64,000 nucleotides of DNA from Sipunculus nudus. Taxonomy: Eukaryota > Annelida > Sipuncula > Golfingiida > Sipunculidae. The DNA lies in contig CM049307.1 in assembly GCA_026874595.1 (NCBI GenBank), positions 58,662,870 to 58,726,869 of the forward strand, written 5' to 3'. How positions within the stretch are numbered: position 1 is the stretch's first letter; each line of letters begins with the position of its first letter. The notes below the pieces were generated by a model. It was not told where the DNA came from and ran no database searches. It saw only the letters and a list, made by a program, of their open reading frames with translations. A program made the position numbers and the translations under genes. Positions 33,110 to 43,399 of the stretch are shown one piece after another.

Positions 33110-33883
33110 CAACAACTTTTATAACCGAAATAAACAGATGCAGGGAACAAATCGCGGACAGCAGGCTGCATTATAGTCGATGCAAATACTGCAGGAAATC
33201 TGTAGCGTTATTACAACAGTTAAGAATACAAATATAATACTGTGCCCAAAGGAGAATCCGAGACACCTACATTAGCTTAACATTTGTTTTAATGACGTAT
33301 CCACCAGAGCCCAAATGATTGTCAAATTATGCAAAGTTTTGTTTTTGTCAGATGATTGACGCTTTACAATGTTTAAGGTCACCTGATTGGTTGCTCGTTA
33401 GTCCTCTTCTTATGATTTTTTATTGAATGAATATGCGATTAAGGTCATATAGAGTTCATGAAAAGGTCAATTGTTCTTACAGGTGTTAGCATTTCAGATC
33501 CTTTTCACATGTACACTGCATCTTGGTCTGATTTCCTTCCAATGTAATCGTCTACTATCAAAACTATTTTATTTCATTTTTGACATCCCACATTACATGC
33601 TTCATATGTTGCTAAGCAATGAAATGTTTACCGCTGAAAATGTCAAATTGAATGTTAAACCATACATAGATATTTATGTAACTATTTAATTAAAATGCAT
33701 TTTTTTTTTCATGATAATCTCTGTGCTTCAATATTTGTGTAAATGGTTGTCGCCAAGGATTTGCTAACATTTATATTTATAGAACTGCTAGTTTCAATAG
33801 CTCATTAAAAGACTTTGTGAACGTGTGCATTAATTGTATCCGCCAAAACAGAGTTTTGCGGATACTATGTTTTCAGCTGCACG

Positions 33884-33908
33884 CCGCCGCCGCCGCCGCC
33901 GCCGCCGC
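33884..33908 (+). repeat. (GCC)n run
   Basis: About eight GCC triplets near the left end of the Helitron-like element. Confidence 0.95.
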
Positions 33909-34062
33909 GTAGGTGTCCGGAGAACTCCTCCGTAACCGCTGATTACGAAACCCGGGATTATGTTCGGGTCACATGTGAACTGCTGCGCCCCGATTTTGTT
34001 TTGACCTCTGACCTTTCCTCTGCGCTCTGCGTCCGTTTGTGCATCTGTTTCCACACATAAAC

Positions 34063-35450
34063 CCACATATCTCGGGTACCGTTTGACCGATCAGGAAATT
34101 TTTTTTACACAAATGTAGCCCTTGGAGAGCTTTATAACATACACAAAAATGGTGGCGCCACCTGCAACCATGTTTGCACAGTGTCCATCTGTTCGTCTGC
34201 CTTGGGTTAAAATCACTCATATCTCTGCAGTGACTAGACTAATTCACCTGAAATTCGGCATGCGTAAACATCCTGGATAGCTTTTCTGATTTTATGACAG
34301 GTGGCGCCACCTACTTTCACGTTTACGCTGCAGACATCCAAGCTCATATCTCGGGAACCGTTTGACCGATCAGGAAAATTTTTTTGCACAAATGTAGCCC
34401 TTGGAGAGCTTTATAACATACATAAAAAATGGTGGCGCCACCTGCAACCATGTTTGCACAGTGTCCATCTGTTCGTCTGCCTTGGGTTAAAATCACTCAT
34501 ATCTCTGCAGTGACTTGACTAATTCACCTGAAATTCGGCATGCGTACACATCCTGGATAGTTTTTCTGATTTTATGACAGGTGGCGCCACCTACATTCAC
34601 GTTTACGCTGCAGACATCCAAGCTCATATCTCAGGAACTGTTTGACCGATCAGGAAAATTTTTTTGCACAAATGTAGCCCTTGGAGAGCTTTATAACATA
34701 CACAAAAAATGGTGGCACCACCTGTAACCATGTTTGCACAGTGTCCATCTGTTCATCTGCCTTGGGTTAAAATCACTCATATCTCTGCAGTGACTTGTCT
34801 AATTCACCTGAAATTCGGCATGCGTACACATCCTGGATAGCTTTTCTGATTTTATGACAGGTGGCGCCACCTACATTCACGTTTACACTGCAGACATCCA
34901 AGCTCATATCTCGGGAACCGTTTGACTGATTGGGCCAAAATTTTGCATGTGTATAGATCTCACATAGCTCTTCATCATACGCAAAACTGGTGGCGCCACC
35001 TGCAGCCATTTTTGCACAGCTCCTGTCTGTTTGTCTGCCATGGGATAAAATCACTCATATCTTGGCAGTGGTTTGACATATCTGCCTAAAATTTTGCAGG
35101 TTTATACATCCACGACAGCTCTCTTGATTTTATGACAGGTGGCGCCACCTGCATTCTAGTTTATGCAGCAGACATCCAAGCTCATATCTGGGGAACCGTT
35201 TGACCGATTGGGCCAAAGTTTTGCATGTGTATAGTTCTCACATAGCTCTATCATACGCAAAACTGGTGGCGTCACCTGCAACCATTTTTGCTCAGCGTCC
35301 ATCTGTTTGTCTGCCACGGGTTAAAATCACTCATATACATGTAGTGGTTTGACTTATCTGCCTTAAATTTTGCATATGTATACAACTTGGACCGCTTTCT
35401 GGATTTTGTGGTATGGGGGGCAACCTACATACACAATTTGGCTGCAGACA
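34063..35450 (+). repeat. Tandem repeat, 280-bp unit with GGTGGCGCCACC palindromes
   Basis: Units begin gtggcgccacctac at 34301, 34581 and 34861, and gtggcgccacctgc at 35141. Each has two halves, one with ctcatatctcgggaaccgtttgaccgat and one with aaaatcactcatatctctgcagtg. The 12-bp palindrome GGTGGCGCCACC recurs about every 130-150 bp; 34711 has the variant ggtggcaccacc. A partial unit precedes (34063) and a diverged one follows (35180-35450). Open frames inside are by-products. Confidence 0.92.
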
Positions 35451-36881
35451 TCTATGCTAATATGCAACACTAAATTTTCCCTTGCCACTAAATCCATGCC
35501 TCACTTCACCCGTTCCACTCTGATTTAGGCGGATACACGTAGTCGCTTGTCGACTACCCGTATTCTAGTTTCCACTAGTGTCATTGATTTTACATTACTT
35601 TACATTAAAGTTATCCAGTGCAAATTGATATTATGTTTCACGAAAAATTAAAAAAAAGAGTCAAATTCAACATATAGCGTTCAAGAACTGGATAAGTGTT
35701 GAAGGCATTAGATGTGGGGATATATTGATTTAAGTATCAGAAAAGTCCATCAGGTCATTCACCAGAAACATATCTAAAATTTGACTCCCCGTCTGATATC
35801 ATGCATTGTGTGGCTGCAGAAATTATTAAAGATAGTCCGGTCGCTTTCTTCCATATATTCATTACTGAGATATCTTAAATATGAGTTTCAGCCATAAAGA
35901 TCCCATTTTCTAGTCAACAATGAGAAAACAGTTCATAATTGTCGGCCATACTTTGTACAATTGGCTTGATTGGTGGTGACAATAATTTTTGTCTTCAAAT
36001 CATATGGACCCTTTATAACATTGACCTTATTGCGAGTATCATATGTGATTTTCAGGAATACATTATAGGTATTAATTAGTTATCCCTATGCCCAGCGATT
36101 TTATGGTAGTGTGTTAACTGACGGACAGACGAACAGACGGGCCATCTTAATTGCTCAGATGACTTCAATTCAGGTAAGCTAGTAAAACAATTGACAATAA
36201 TGTCTCCCTTTCATGTATCCAGGAATAGTAAAACATACTTTTTGTGACCGTCCATTCAGATAAAGATTAACTCAAGTAATAAATAAGAAGACCTCTGGTA
36301 ACAGCAAGTAACAGCAAAATAAAACGTTAAACGATTAGGGGACATCCAGGTTCCCTACACAACGGCCAGAACGAGTAAATCTTACATTTTGTGAGGGGAA
36401 AAAATATTCAGACAAAGATTAGCCCCATTTGCTTAAAGCTAAGCGTGTTACGATCTTCATGGAGATAAGACGGTAACTGAAGAAAGGAAAGAAAGATTTC
36501 TTCTTGGGCTGATAAATTACTGTTAACGCTAGAATACGGGAGTAGAGCCATGAAAACCAAGAAACATTGACTAAATATGGTAAATCCTACTCACATCTGA
36601 TAATTGCACTTGTGCCAGTTGATAATTTAATATATTTATTTTCCAAAGAAGTGACTTTGCATAAACCTATTTTCATGCAACTGTGCATCTTCATATATTT
36701 CTATGCTTTCTTACAAGCCTCAGTGTATTTATGGCTATTTTTTCTACATCAACTTATAACCAACGAGCTTTTTCATTGGTTACATTACTGATTATTATAT
36801 AAAGATAACAACAAAATATTTTACACTTTATTAATAACAGGCATGTATGGATTGACCAATTAGCTAGTAATGGTGTGCCGA

Positions 36882-37113
36882 TTAATCGATTATATCAATG
36901 ATTGGTCGTTTTCTTTCATAATCAGGTTGGTTACAATTGAAATACGGGGCACAAAGTGATGAATAGTATAAACATGTGTCGACAACCCAGTCATTACCTT
37001 GACCTTTCAGCCTGATGTACAAATCAGACAATTTATTTGGTCATTATGTTTGGGATAATCCTTTAGAGCAGATTTCACGGTAATATAGGAGGTACACAAA
37101 ATAATCGATTAAT
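36882..37113 (+). mobile_element. Short element with TAATCGATTA ends, family D copy 2
   Basis: Shares order and spacing with 5330-5611: attaccttgacctttcagcctgatgtacaaatcaga, then gcagatttcacgg, then aggtacacaaaataatcgattaa. Bounded by ATTAATCGATTA at 36881 and ATAATCGATTAAT at 37101. Confidence 0.65.
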
Positions 37114-37209
37114 ATTAGATCATCGGTCCTTTTTATTTCAATCACAAAACATGATTTTACAACAATTCCTACAACCAGTAGCTAGTAAACCCCTCCTTTG
37201 TTTTACAGG

Positions 37210-37275
37210 TCACATTTTTTTCTTTCCGAGGAAGCTCCAACCGAAGTGGGTCTTCATGAGTTTTCGGGATTTATC
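37210..37275 (-). CDS. Putative last exon of the EGF/kringle gene
   Basis: Acceptor TATTCTCACAG. Phase 0 reads DKSRKLMKTHFGWSFLGKKK, then Met and TGA. A basic C-terminal end, consistent with a cytoplasmic tail. Confidence 0.4.
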   Translation of the reverse strand, partial: DKSRKLMKTHFGWSFLGKKKM

Positions 37276-40200
37276 CTGTGAGAATAAATAAACGACTTAC
37301 CCGCTATTCATTACATAATACGAAAACAAATTAAATAATAAATGCGATTTTTTTATACAACAGAGGGTGGTTTAATCTTTAAGTAAAGGTTTAACCTAAT
37401 TTAGTCAAATGTTTTAAATTTTCCTTTAAGAGGGTATTGCAGTAATGGTATTAACGCAAAATTAGGCGAGACCGCCTTTATGTAAATCATCCAGTCCTTA
37501 GTATAAAGAGCTGTTCATTAAGAAAGACATTTTACATGCTTTAGCTTAATACAAATTAAATACAAACAATAACTAAAATATAAAAGTATATGATAATATT
37601 ATTGTACTTACAATGCTCACTAATAATTCACATATAATCCTTTGGGAAGCATCTGTTGTAAAACAAGTGATATAAGCATTGATTATCCCCATCTCTACAT
37701 CCACAGTATGCAACAAGGAAACTTGCACGGTATTAAATAAAGTTTTGCAATCTCGATTTCATAAAATAAACTTAAAAATATATTTACATTTTTTAATTAT
37801 AGGAAGAATCCTGACCTATGCTATTTTTCCTTGAATTTTACAATTTCCCAAGCATTATTCCCTATAATTATTCACTCCTGACCTGACTTGGAGTTCCGGG
37901 ATGTGCATACAAATGCTCTCCCGTCATGACTTGCTGTGTGGCTGAAGAAGACCCTATATGAAAAATAATGTACAATAGACCATCGTTAGTTAGGGGGTTC
38001 TCTAATAAAATCATTACAAAAAATTGTTAATCAAATCTGTATGTAGCCCTGTATTGGAGCCATAATTGGTTACAACAACACGAATATATTTATCAATCGA
38101 ATGTAATCCAATCTGTCAGTTTACAATTTTTACAGTCCAAATCATAATTGAAAGCTAACATTTGTTCATCTAATCTTTATGTAGCTTTGTATCAAAGACT
38201 TATAAATGCTTTACACAATACGGTTATATTTTATCAATTCGGTGAATTCCGATCTAATTGTCAGTTTATATCTAGAAACACAAATTAAAAAATGAAAACA
38301 AAAACTTGAACATTGTGTAAATTTGAAATAACATTTACTATGTGATTACATGTGCACAGAACACACACTTATTATTAATTAGGCCAGACAGGTTTATTAA
38401 TTATTCTGTTTCTAAAATTCCTGAAAGATAAATAATTTAGCCATCTTCAATTAGTGTCGGTGAGCTTGTAAACTGGTGTAACTGGTTTAAACATTTACAC
38501 AACAGGTAAACCGGCCGGTTCTATTAAGTCAATATCCCAACAAATGATGCTAATACACAACTTATGCTAATGAAAGCTGACATCCTACAACCTGATACAG
38601 TGGGTATGTTTAATATCACAAACAAATGTTATCTTCAGACTCAAACGCCGCGCAATTGCCATATTAGACCCCAATTATGTTACGTATGTTGGTTATGGGA
38701 GATGGAATCATTTTCTTTAAAAAACGTCTCTGCCCCGTCATTTATACGAACCCAATCCATGGAAGTACAAAACAATGTTTCTTCCCGAATTAGAGTGACC
38801 TGATGTAAACACAGAGTATTTAACGTGCATTTCCTATACGCACGCATACACATATATGTTCGTTTTGTAAGCCACAGAGTTTTTGTGTACCCGTTACCAT
38901 CTATACCTACGGCAGGTACCTCAAGAACCGATACTTATATCCCGTACCTTCTCCATGATCAAGGGTGTCGTACAATTCTGATGACCGTCCATCAACACCT
39001 TTGGAAGATAAATAGTGAAATAGTTTTCATAGCCCCTCTAAGATACACTCAAGGAAAGTCGTTTCAACGCGTAAAAATAAACGTTTATATTTATAATTAC
39101 CCTGTCCATCTGTCAGCTCCATCTGCAGCAAAGATAAATATATAAACAGTCATGTGTAAAGGAATATTTTGCACAGCCTTGACCATATCTTTGTTTTGTT
39201 GGTAATAAACTCCGTCTTTTATGTAACAATATTTAGTGTCTGAGTCTGATTCGGTAGGTTTATCTGATCTATCATAGTTTGACCTAAATAGAAAAATAGA
39301 TGTATGTCAGGACGTGATATTTGGTTAGAAAGCTCTTTAAATAAATACTTTGGAAAGTAAGTCTGGTCCTCTGATATTTTTTTGTTCAAGAAGTTTCCAA
39401 AATGGACGACCAATTAAAATCATTAAATAAAGATTTTATTATGTTTCAAGCTTCTTTTTCATTTTCAAAGTATCTTGCTGTCTGTCCAGTTATTTCAAGC
39501 ATAAAACTGGAAAAAAGAAATCAACATGATCAAATTCATTCAATTTATCTCTGCATTTTTCTATCATACTCAACCTTTTTACATAACGAGGGTTGGTATC
39601 CGGCTCGACAGGAGCATGCCCCCGATTTAATATCACACACGCCAGGCGGATCACAATGGTAAGAACAGGTGGCCGAGCAGTTCAACCCATAATGCCCTTC
39701 TGTACATTCTGCAATGATACACGTAATGTATTCAAATCTGTGTTTAAATCTAACAATATGCTAGCGTTACCCAGACCATTAACAAACGTGTCAGCCAATC
39801 ATTAATCAGAAATGCGCATTTGGGGTTTGATTTGTGGCTACTATCCTTTATAATTTCATAATTCTCAGCAAATTTGTATTCGGTATAAGTACTTGTCAGA
39901 ATATATTAGGTATATTCTTTTAACCTGTGAAAGTGTGAAGGAAATCTTTAATACCCTCACCATTATGACACGTAGGCGGTTGGTAGCCGGTTTCACAGCC
40001 GCAAGTGCCTGACGCCATATCACATTTTCCAGGCTCTTTACAATAATCGGAACATATGCCCGAGCAGTTTATTCCATAGTTTCCCTGGCCACACACTATT
40101 AAAATAAACCAGAACATTACATTTAAACCTAAAACATTTTCAAGATCTATATACTCAACTGTTTTGTGTTTTTCTTTCATTACAATTTCTATATTAAACG

Positions 40201-43200
40201 ATGATTCACACATTTATGAAATAAGATAAATGTATTTGAACCATATAGCAATACTGATATTGCTAGGTGATATTTGTGTGATGTTAAATGTGGTTTTGTA
40301 TTTTTTTATTGTGTGTATTCAAATCATTCTAGGTAACTAAACACTGTTCTTGTAAGAGCTTCAATATGTGTTCCGTTTTCCCTGTAGCATTATATTACAT
40401 TTTGTCAGGCTTTTAAAAATGGTTCAATTAGTATTGCATATATGACCGTGTCATGATTATAATGCAAACACTTCAAGCCAATACAGTTTCAGTTTAAGAC
40501 GCATTGATGACTGCATGGTTATAAATTCAGGACTCACCGTTATCGCATGTGGACGATTGGTAACCATCTTTGCAAGTGTACATCCCTGTTGTTTTATTAC
40601 AATTCCCAGGTTGCTCGCAGTTGTTTGAACATGTTCCTGCACAATTTGGCCCATAGCGACCTTCTTCACACTCTGTTGTAATGGACAAATGATTTCATAT
40701 ATCAACTGTCTCTCTTTCCAGTGACAACCGTAAGTGCAGACATGTAAAATATCGTAAAGATGTATTCCATAATAAACTATCACAATATTTCTCTTCTTTC
40801 CACAGCTGACCATTTCACAGTTTTTTTTTTTTTCAAAAATAAATCGCAATTGACCGAAAGTAGCATTTATATTAATATTTAACATTTTCCGGGTTTCACT
40901 TGACATAAAAAGGTTTATATCACTTCCTAGCTTCAAATGATCCAGAAAACCGTACTTTCTTCAAACATTTTCAGTGTTTACAGAAATCACCGGGAGTGAT
41001 CTATAAATTATATTCTTCCATTCCGCTATTTGAAATGCCAAATTTATACTAAATTAGACAAGTCAAGTATTGTGACAGTGCCGATCCAATATGACAAGTA
41101 ATTATCCTAATACCTGTTTCACAGCCTTGTCCATGCCATCCAGCCGCACAACCACTCTCAGTACAATTACCTTCCGTTTTCTCACATACCTCTGTGTTGT
41201 TCAGACAATTGCACTTCCCTGTGCAGTTTTTGCCAAATGAACCGTCCAAACAGGCTATATGCAGATTTAAAATAAGGTAAACCAATTAAACTCTGGAAGA
41301 TCTATTACAGAGCGAGGGGAAAAGAATATATTGTGTATTAACATAAGAAATACACTTTGTAAACAATTGTGCCGCTATCTTGTATCGCTACTGGCAACTA
41401 GTAAGAAAATATACTATGCTCACCTTGCATTGATAAAGCACAAACACAGCTGATTATTTCTCATCATAAAGAGTCAGTGGGTTAAATGATAGTAGATTAA
41501 AACGGAATGCTCAAGACTAGAAGTTATGCAAGAACAGTGGTTTTCCTGATTTCGTATTACCTTTATGTTCTGAAATTGTCTCGTATAAAACTTATAAAAT
41601 ATCCGGCAAGTAAATCTCGTTTGATATTTTGAAAAGTTGCTTTCAGTTACATATTTTTCCCAATCAAACTGGTATGAAACAGGCAGATGATAATAATAAG
41701 CCTGATTGTTATATGAAAGATATATCTAAGTAAAATTTTAAAAGGGGAGATTTAGAATTATAACACCAACGCCTAGCTCACCTGTTTGGCAGTCGCTTCC
41801 TGTCCAGCCTGATGCACATCCGGACAAGCAATGACCAGTTGTCTTATTGCAGATCTCAGCCTTGTCCTCACAGCGACATGACGTATCACAGTATAATCCG
41901 AACTGTTTATCTGCTCACTCTGTCATAACGAATACAAAATGGTTTTCTTATATATCTGACAGACACGTTTTAATGCTCTTTTTCTGTCGGAGATTTTATT
42001 TTCGTACATTTAGATACATATGTCAAATCTTTTCTATGCTATTTTTTTATGTCAGGCTGGAAGATATTAATTTAGTTAGTCAAGGAAACAACTGGTACAC
42101 CCCACGGGCGTCTTATTTACATACCTTGGCAGGTAGAACCCTGGAAGTGCACGTGACAACCTCCGACATGACAAAAACCAGTAGATGAGCCACATGTATT
42201 ATCGGGATTGCTGCAGTGGCATTCTGAATGGCAGTTTACTCCAAAACGACCCTCAGGACATGCTTCAACAAATTGAATTGTAGTCATATTGTGGAAAGCA
42301 ATGGAATCTTAAAACGACGAAATGTGTTTTTACGACGTGTTTTTTAAGATGCTCTAAGGAGTGTTCTTCTTTGAAGTATTAAATCAAGTAAATGAGCTTT
42401 GTTTTGCCGTTCTATTTTATAATCGATATTTGTTTCTATCTTAAGTTTTGATGGTTTAGTTTTCACTAAGATGACCAGTCGCTCTGTGACTCATCAGTGT
42501 TTTTTTTATTATGACATGAATCATTACACTGTTGTATCTTCCAATCAGTGCTTTTTATTGTGACATAGTTCTCACCACAAGGCCCAATAGAACACACATC
42601 ACTTTCTAGTGTTCCGTTCTTGTCGTAACACCAAAGTCTATTTCCATACCCGCCACCGTCTCGTTGAGGATTTCTACAGTAATTTGAAGCCTTCTTTAAG
42701 TCATTTTCAGGAAACCTTTCGTCGGTATAATTTTCCTTCTGTGGATACCACGGGATACAGTTGCGCCCTTTTTCGTTAATTGATCGTTCTCCTTGATAAT
42801 GTCGCCCATTACCATCATTGTAAGTACACAAGGAATCTGATGTGTTTGATAAGATCTTTGTTAAGTAAAATAACGTACACAAGGACTTGATGTGTTTGAT
42901 AATATAAACGTAATTAAGGAATCTGATGAGATAGGTAAGATCTCTGTTTAATAGAATTACGTTCAACGAAAGTAATGTGTCTGATAAGATCTATGTTTAG
43001 TAGAAAAACGTACACATGTGCATGCAGTTTCATTCATTTTTTTTATTCAGTAATAATTAGTCTTGTAAACCTGTATTGTTTAGCAAGACGCCATTTTGAC
43101 TGAACACAAACAAACCAAATATTGTGTTTTATTGACATTTATCATTCATTATAAATTTGAAAAAAAATAAAAATAAATGTAGGGTCTTTTACCCAAGAGA

Positions 43201-43318
43201 CAGCCAGGTCCCCAATTCATCCCTGTACAATTCTCGCAGGAGCCTGTCAATCTGTCACATGATCCGTCACAGCGACAGGTATACCGACACTGCCAGCCAA
43301 ACTTCCCAGGGGGGCAGT
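37210..43318 (-). CDS. Modular EGF-like/kringle protein, probably cell surface (N-terminus not found)
   Basis: Exons in transcript order: EGF-like 43318-43193, kringle 42836-42576, EGF-like 42262-42125, 41919-41782, 41254-41114, 40672-40538, 40095-39961 and 39708-39583, then inferred tail exons 38998-38948, 37953-37883 and 37275-37210 (stop). Every domain exon starts and ends in phase 1, the classic shuffling arrangement. The EGF units are the MEGF/SREC type (C-x-x-G-x-F/Y-G-x-x-C start, W-x-G-x-x-C or GYQPxxC end). The tail reads VDGRSSELYDTLDHGE, then SSSATQQVMTGEHLYAHPG, then KSRKLMKTHFGW, with YDTL and LYAHP as possible phosphotyrosine sites. No transmembrane exon was located between 39583 and 38998, and no signal peptide upstream. 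Exon 41919-41782 has a TGA in place of its first Cys. Family-level role is likely adhesion or recognition; the ligand is unknown. Confidence 0.85.
37883..37953 (-). CDS. Putative tail exon of the EGF/kringle gene
   Basis: After TCATATAG it reads, in phase 1, SSSATQQVMTGEHLYAHPGT then PSQ, ending in phase 0 at donor GTCAGG. LYAHP is a possible tyrosine-based signal. Confidence 0.45.
38948..38998 (-). CDS. Putative tail exon of the EGF/kringle gene
   Basis: Acceptor TATCTTCCAAAG, donor GTACGG, 51 nt, phase 1 to phase 1: VDGRSSELYDTLDHGE. It joins in phase to 37953. YDTL resembles an SH2 or endocytic tyrosine motif. Assignment rests on phase, composition and location only. Confidence 0.45.
39583..39708 (-). 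CDS. EGF-like exon 7 of the EGF/kringle gene
   Basis: Acceptor TCATTGCAG. Reads ECTEGHYGLNCSATCSYHCD, then PPGVCDIKSGACSCRAGYQP and SL. A donor GTAAAA inside the last Cys codon keeps phase 1; an alternative donor GTTGAG seven bases later would end in phase 0. Confidence 0.8.
39961..40095 (-). CDS. EGF-like exon 6 of the EGF/kringle gene
   Basis: Reads CGQGNYGINCSGICSDYCKE, then PGKCDMASGTCGCETGYQPP and TCHN. 45 codons, phase 1, the same layout as the previous exon, so a recent duplicate of the pair is likely. Confidence 0.9.
40538..40672 (-). CDS. EGF-like exon 5 of the EGF/kringle gene
   Basis: Reads ECEEGRYGPNCAGTCSNNCE, then QPGNCNKTTGMYTCKDGYQS and STCDN. 45 codons in phase 1; acceptor TACAACAG, donor GTGAGT. 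A longer open frame here lies in a different phase and is not coding. Confidence 0.88.
41114..41254 (-). CDS. EGF-like exon 4 of the EGF/kringle gene
   Basis: Reads CLDGSFGKNCTGKCNCLNNT, then EVCEKTEGNCTESGCAAGWH and GQGCET. Phase 1 at both ends; acceptor ATATAG, donor GTATTA. NNT and NCT are possible glycosylation sites. Confidence 0.88.
41782..41919 (-). CDS. EGF-like exon 3, in-frame TGA at its first cysteine
   Basis: In phase 1 the exon starts AG TGA GCA GAT, placing TGA exactly where the other units have TGT or TGC, then reads ADKQFGLYCDTSCRCEDKAE and GHCLSGCASGWTGSDCQT. Two further AGs just inside (exon start at 41913 or 41910) keep phase 1 and skip the stop, at the price of the first Cys. 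Donor GTGAGC is good. It could be a nonsense allele, a sequencing error, or use of a shifted acceptor. Confidence 0.75.
42125..42262 (-). CDS. EGF-like exon 2 of the EGF/kringle gene
   Basis: Acceptor TTTGTTGAAG, donor GTATGT. Reads CPEGRFGVNCHSECHCSNPD, then NTCGSSTGFCHVGGCHVHFQ, then GSTC. Confidence 0.88.
42576..42836 (-). CDS. Kringle-domain exon
   Basis: 87 codons in phase 1. Six canonical Cys: LCTYNDGNGRHYQGERS (start), KGRNCIPWYPQ, ASNYCRNPQRDGGGYGNRLW, WCYDKNGT and DVCSIGPC (end). NYCRNP and LWCYD are kringle hallmarks. Donor GTGAGA follows 42576; the frame runs on about 100 nt to a TAG, but splicing at the donor is preferred because it keeps phase 1 into the next EGF exon. Kringles bind lysine, proteins or membranes. 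Confidence 0.93.
43193..43318 (-). CDS. EGF-like exon 1 of the EGF/kringle gene
   Basis: Acceptor TATTATGGCAG and donor GTAAAAG. It reads DCPPGKFGWQCRYTCRCDGS, then CDRLTGSCENCTG, then NWGPGCL. Phase 1 on both sides, 42 codons. Confidence 0.85.
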
Positions 43319-43399
43319 CTGCCATAATATTTATACAAATATGCAAATATGTGAGCACATTCATTAAAATATTATCGTAGAGGTTCATGTAAATTTTTT

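Larger units (their letters stand above)
33836..35568 (+). mobile_element. Helitron/Helentron-like non-autonomous element with tandem core
   Basis: The left end holds GTATCCGCC (33836-33844) in a small hairpin with GCGGATAC; the right end holds its inverse GGCGGATAC (35528-35536), then hairpin GTAGTCGcttgtCGACTAC (35539-35557) and CTAG (35565-35568) seven bases on. A 5' TC after A and a 3' CTAG followed by T with an upstream hairpin are Helitron features; matching subterminal inverted repeats are Helentron/HINE features. The centre is a 280-bp tandem array. No helicase is encoded, so it would be non-autonomous. Confidence 0.55.

Noticed and set aside
33830-35054. Several 70-93-aa frames, Arg- and Cys-containing
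   Set aside because: They lie in the (GCC)n and the 280-bp tandem array and recur with the unit.
38700-38805. Minus-strand frame VTLIREETLFCTSMDWVRIN as an exon
   Set aside because: Acceptor and donor are possible, but it breaks the phase-consistent chain 38998 to 37953 and has no motif.
39100-39290. Open minus-strand frame (NYDRSDKPTESDSD) as a tail exon of the EGF/kringle gene
   Set aside because: It has an acceptor-like TTCTATTTAG, but its phase does not fit its neighbours and no good donor follows.
40457-40936. 159-aa minus-strand frame
   Set aside because: It overlaps an EGF exon in the wrong phase; the correct phase shows the Cys pattern and ends at a GT donor.
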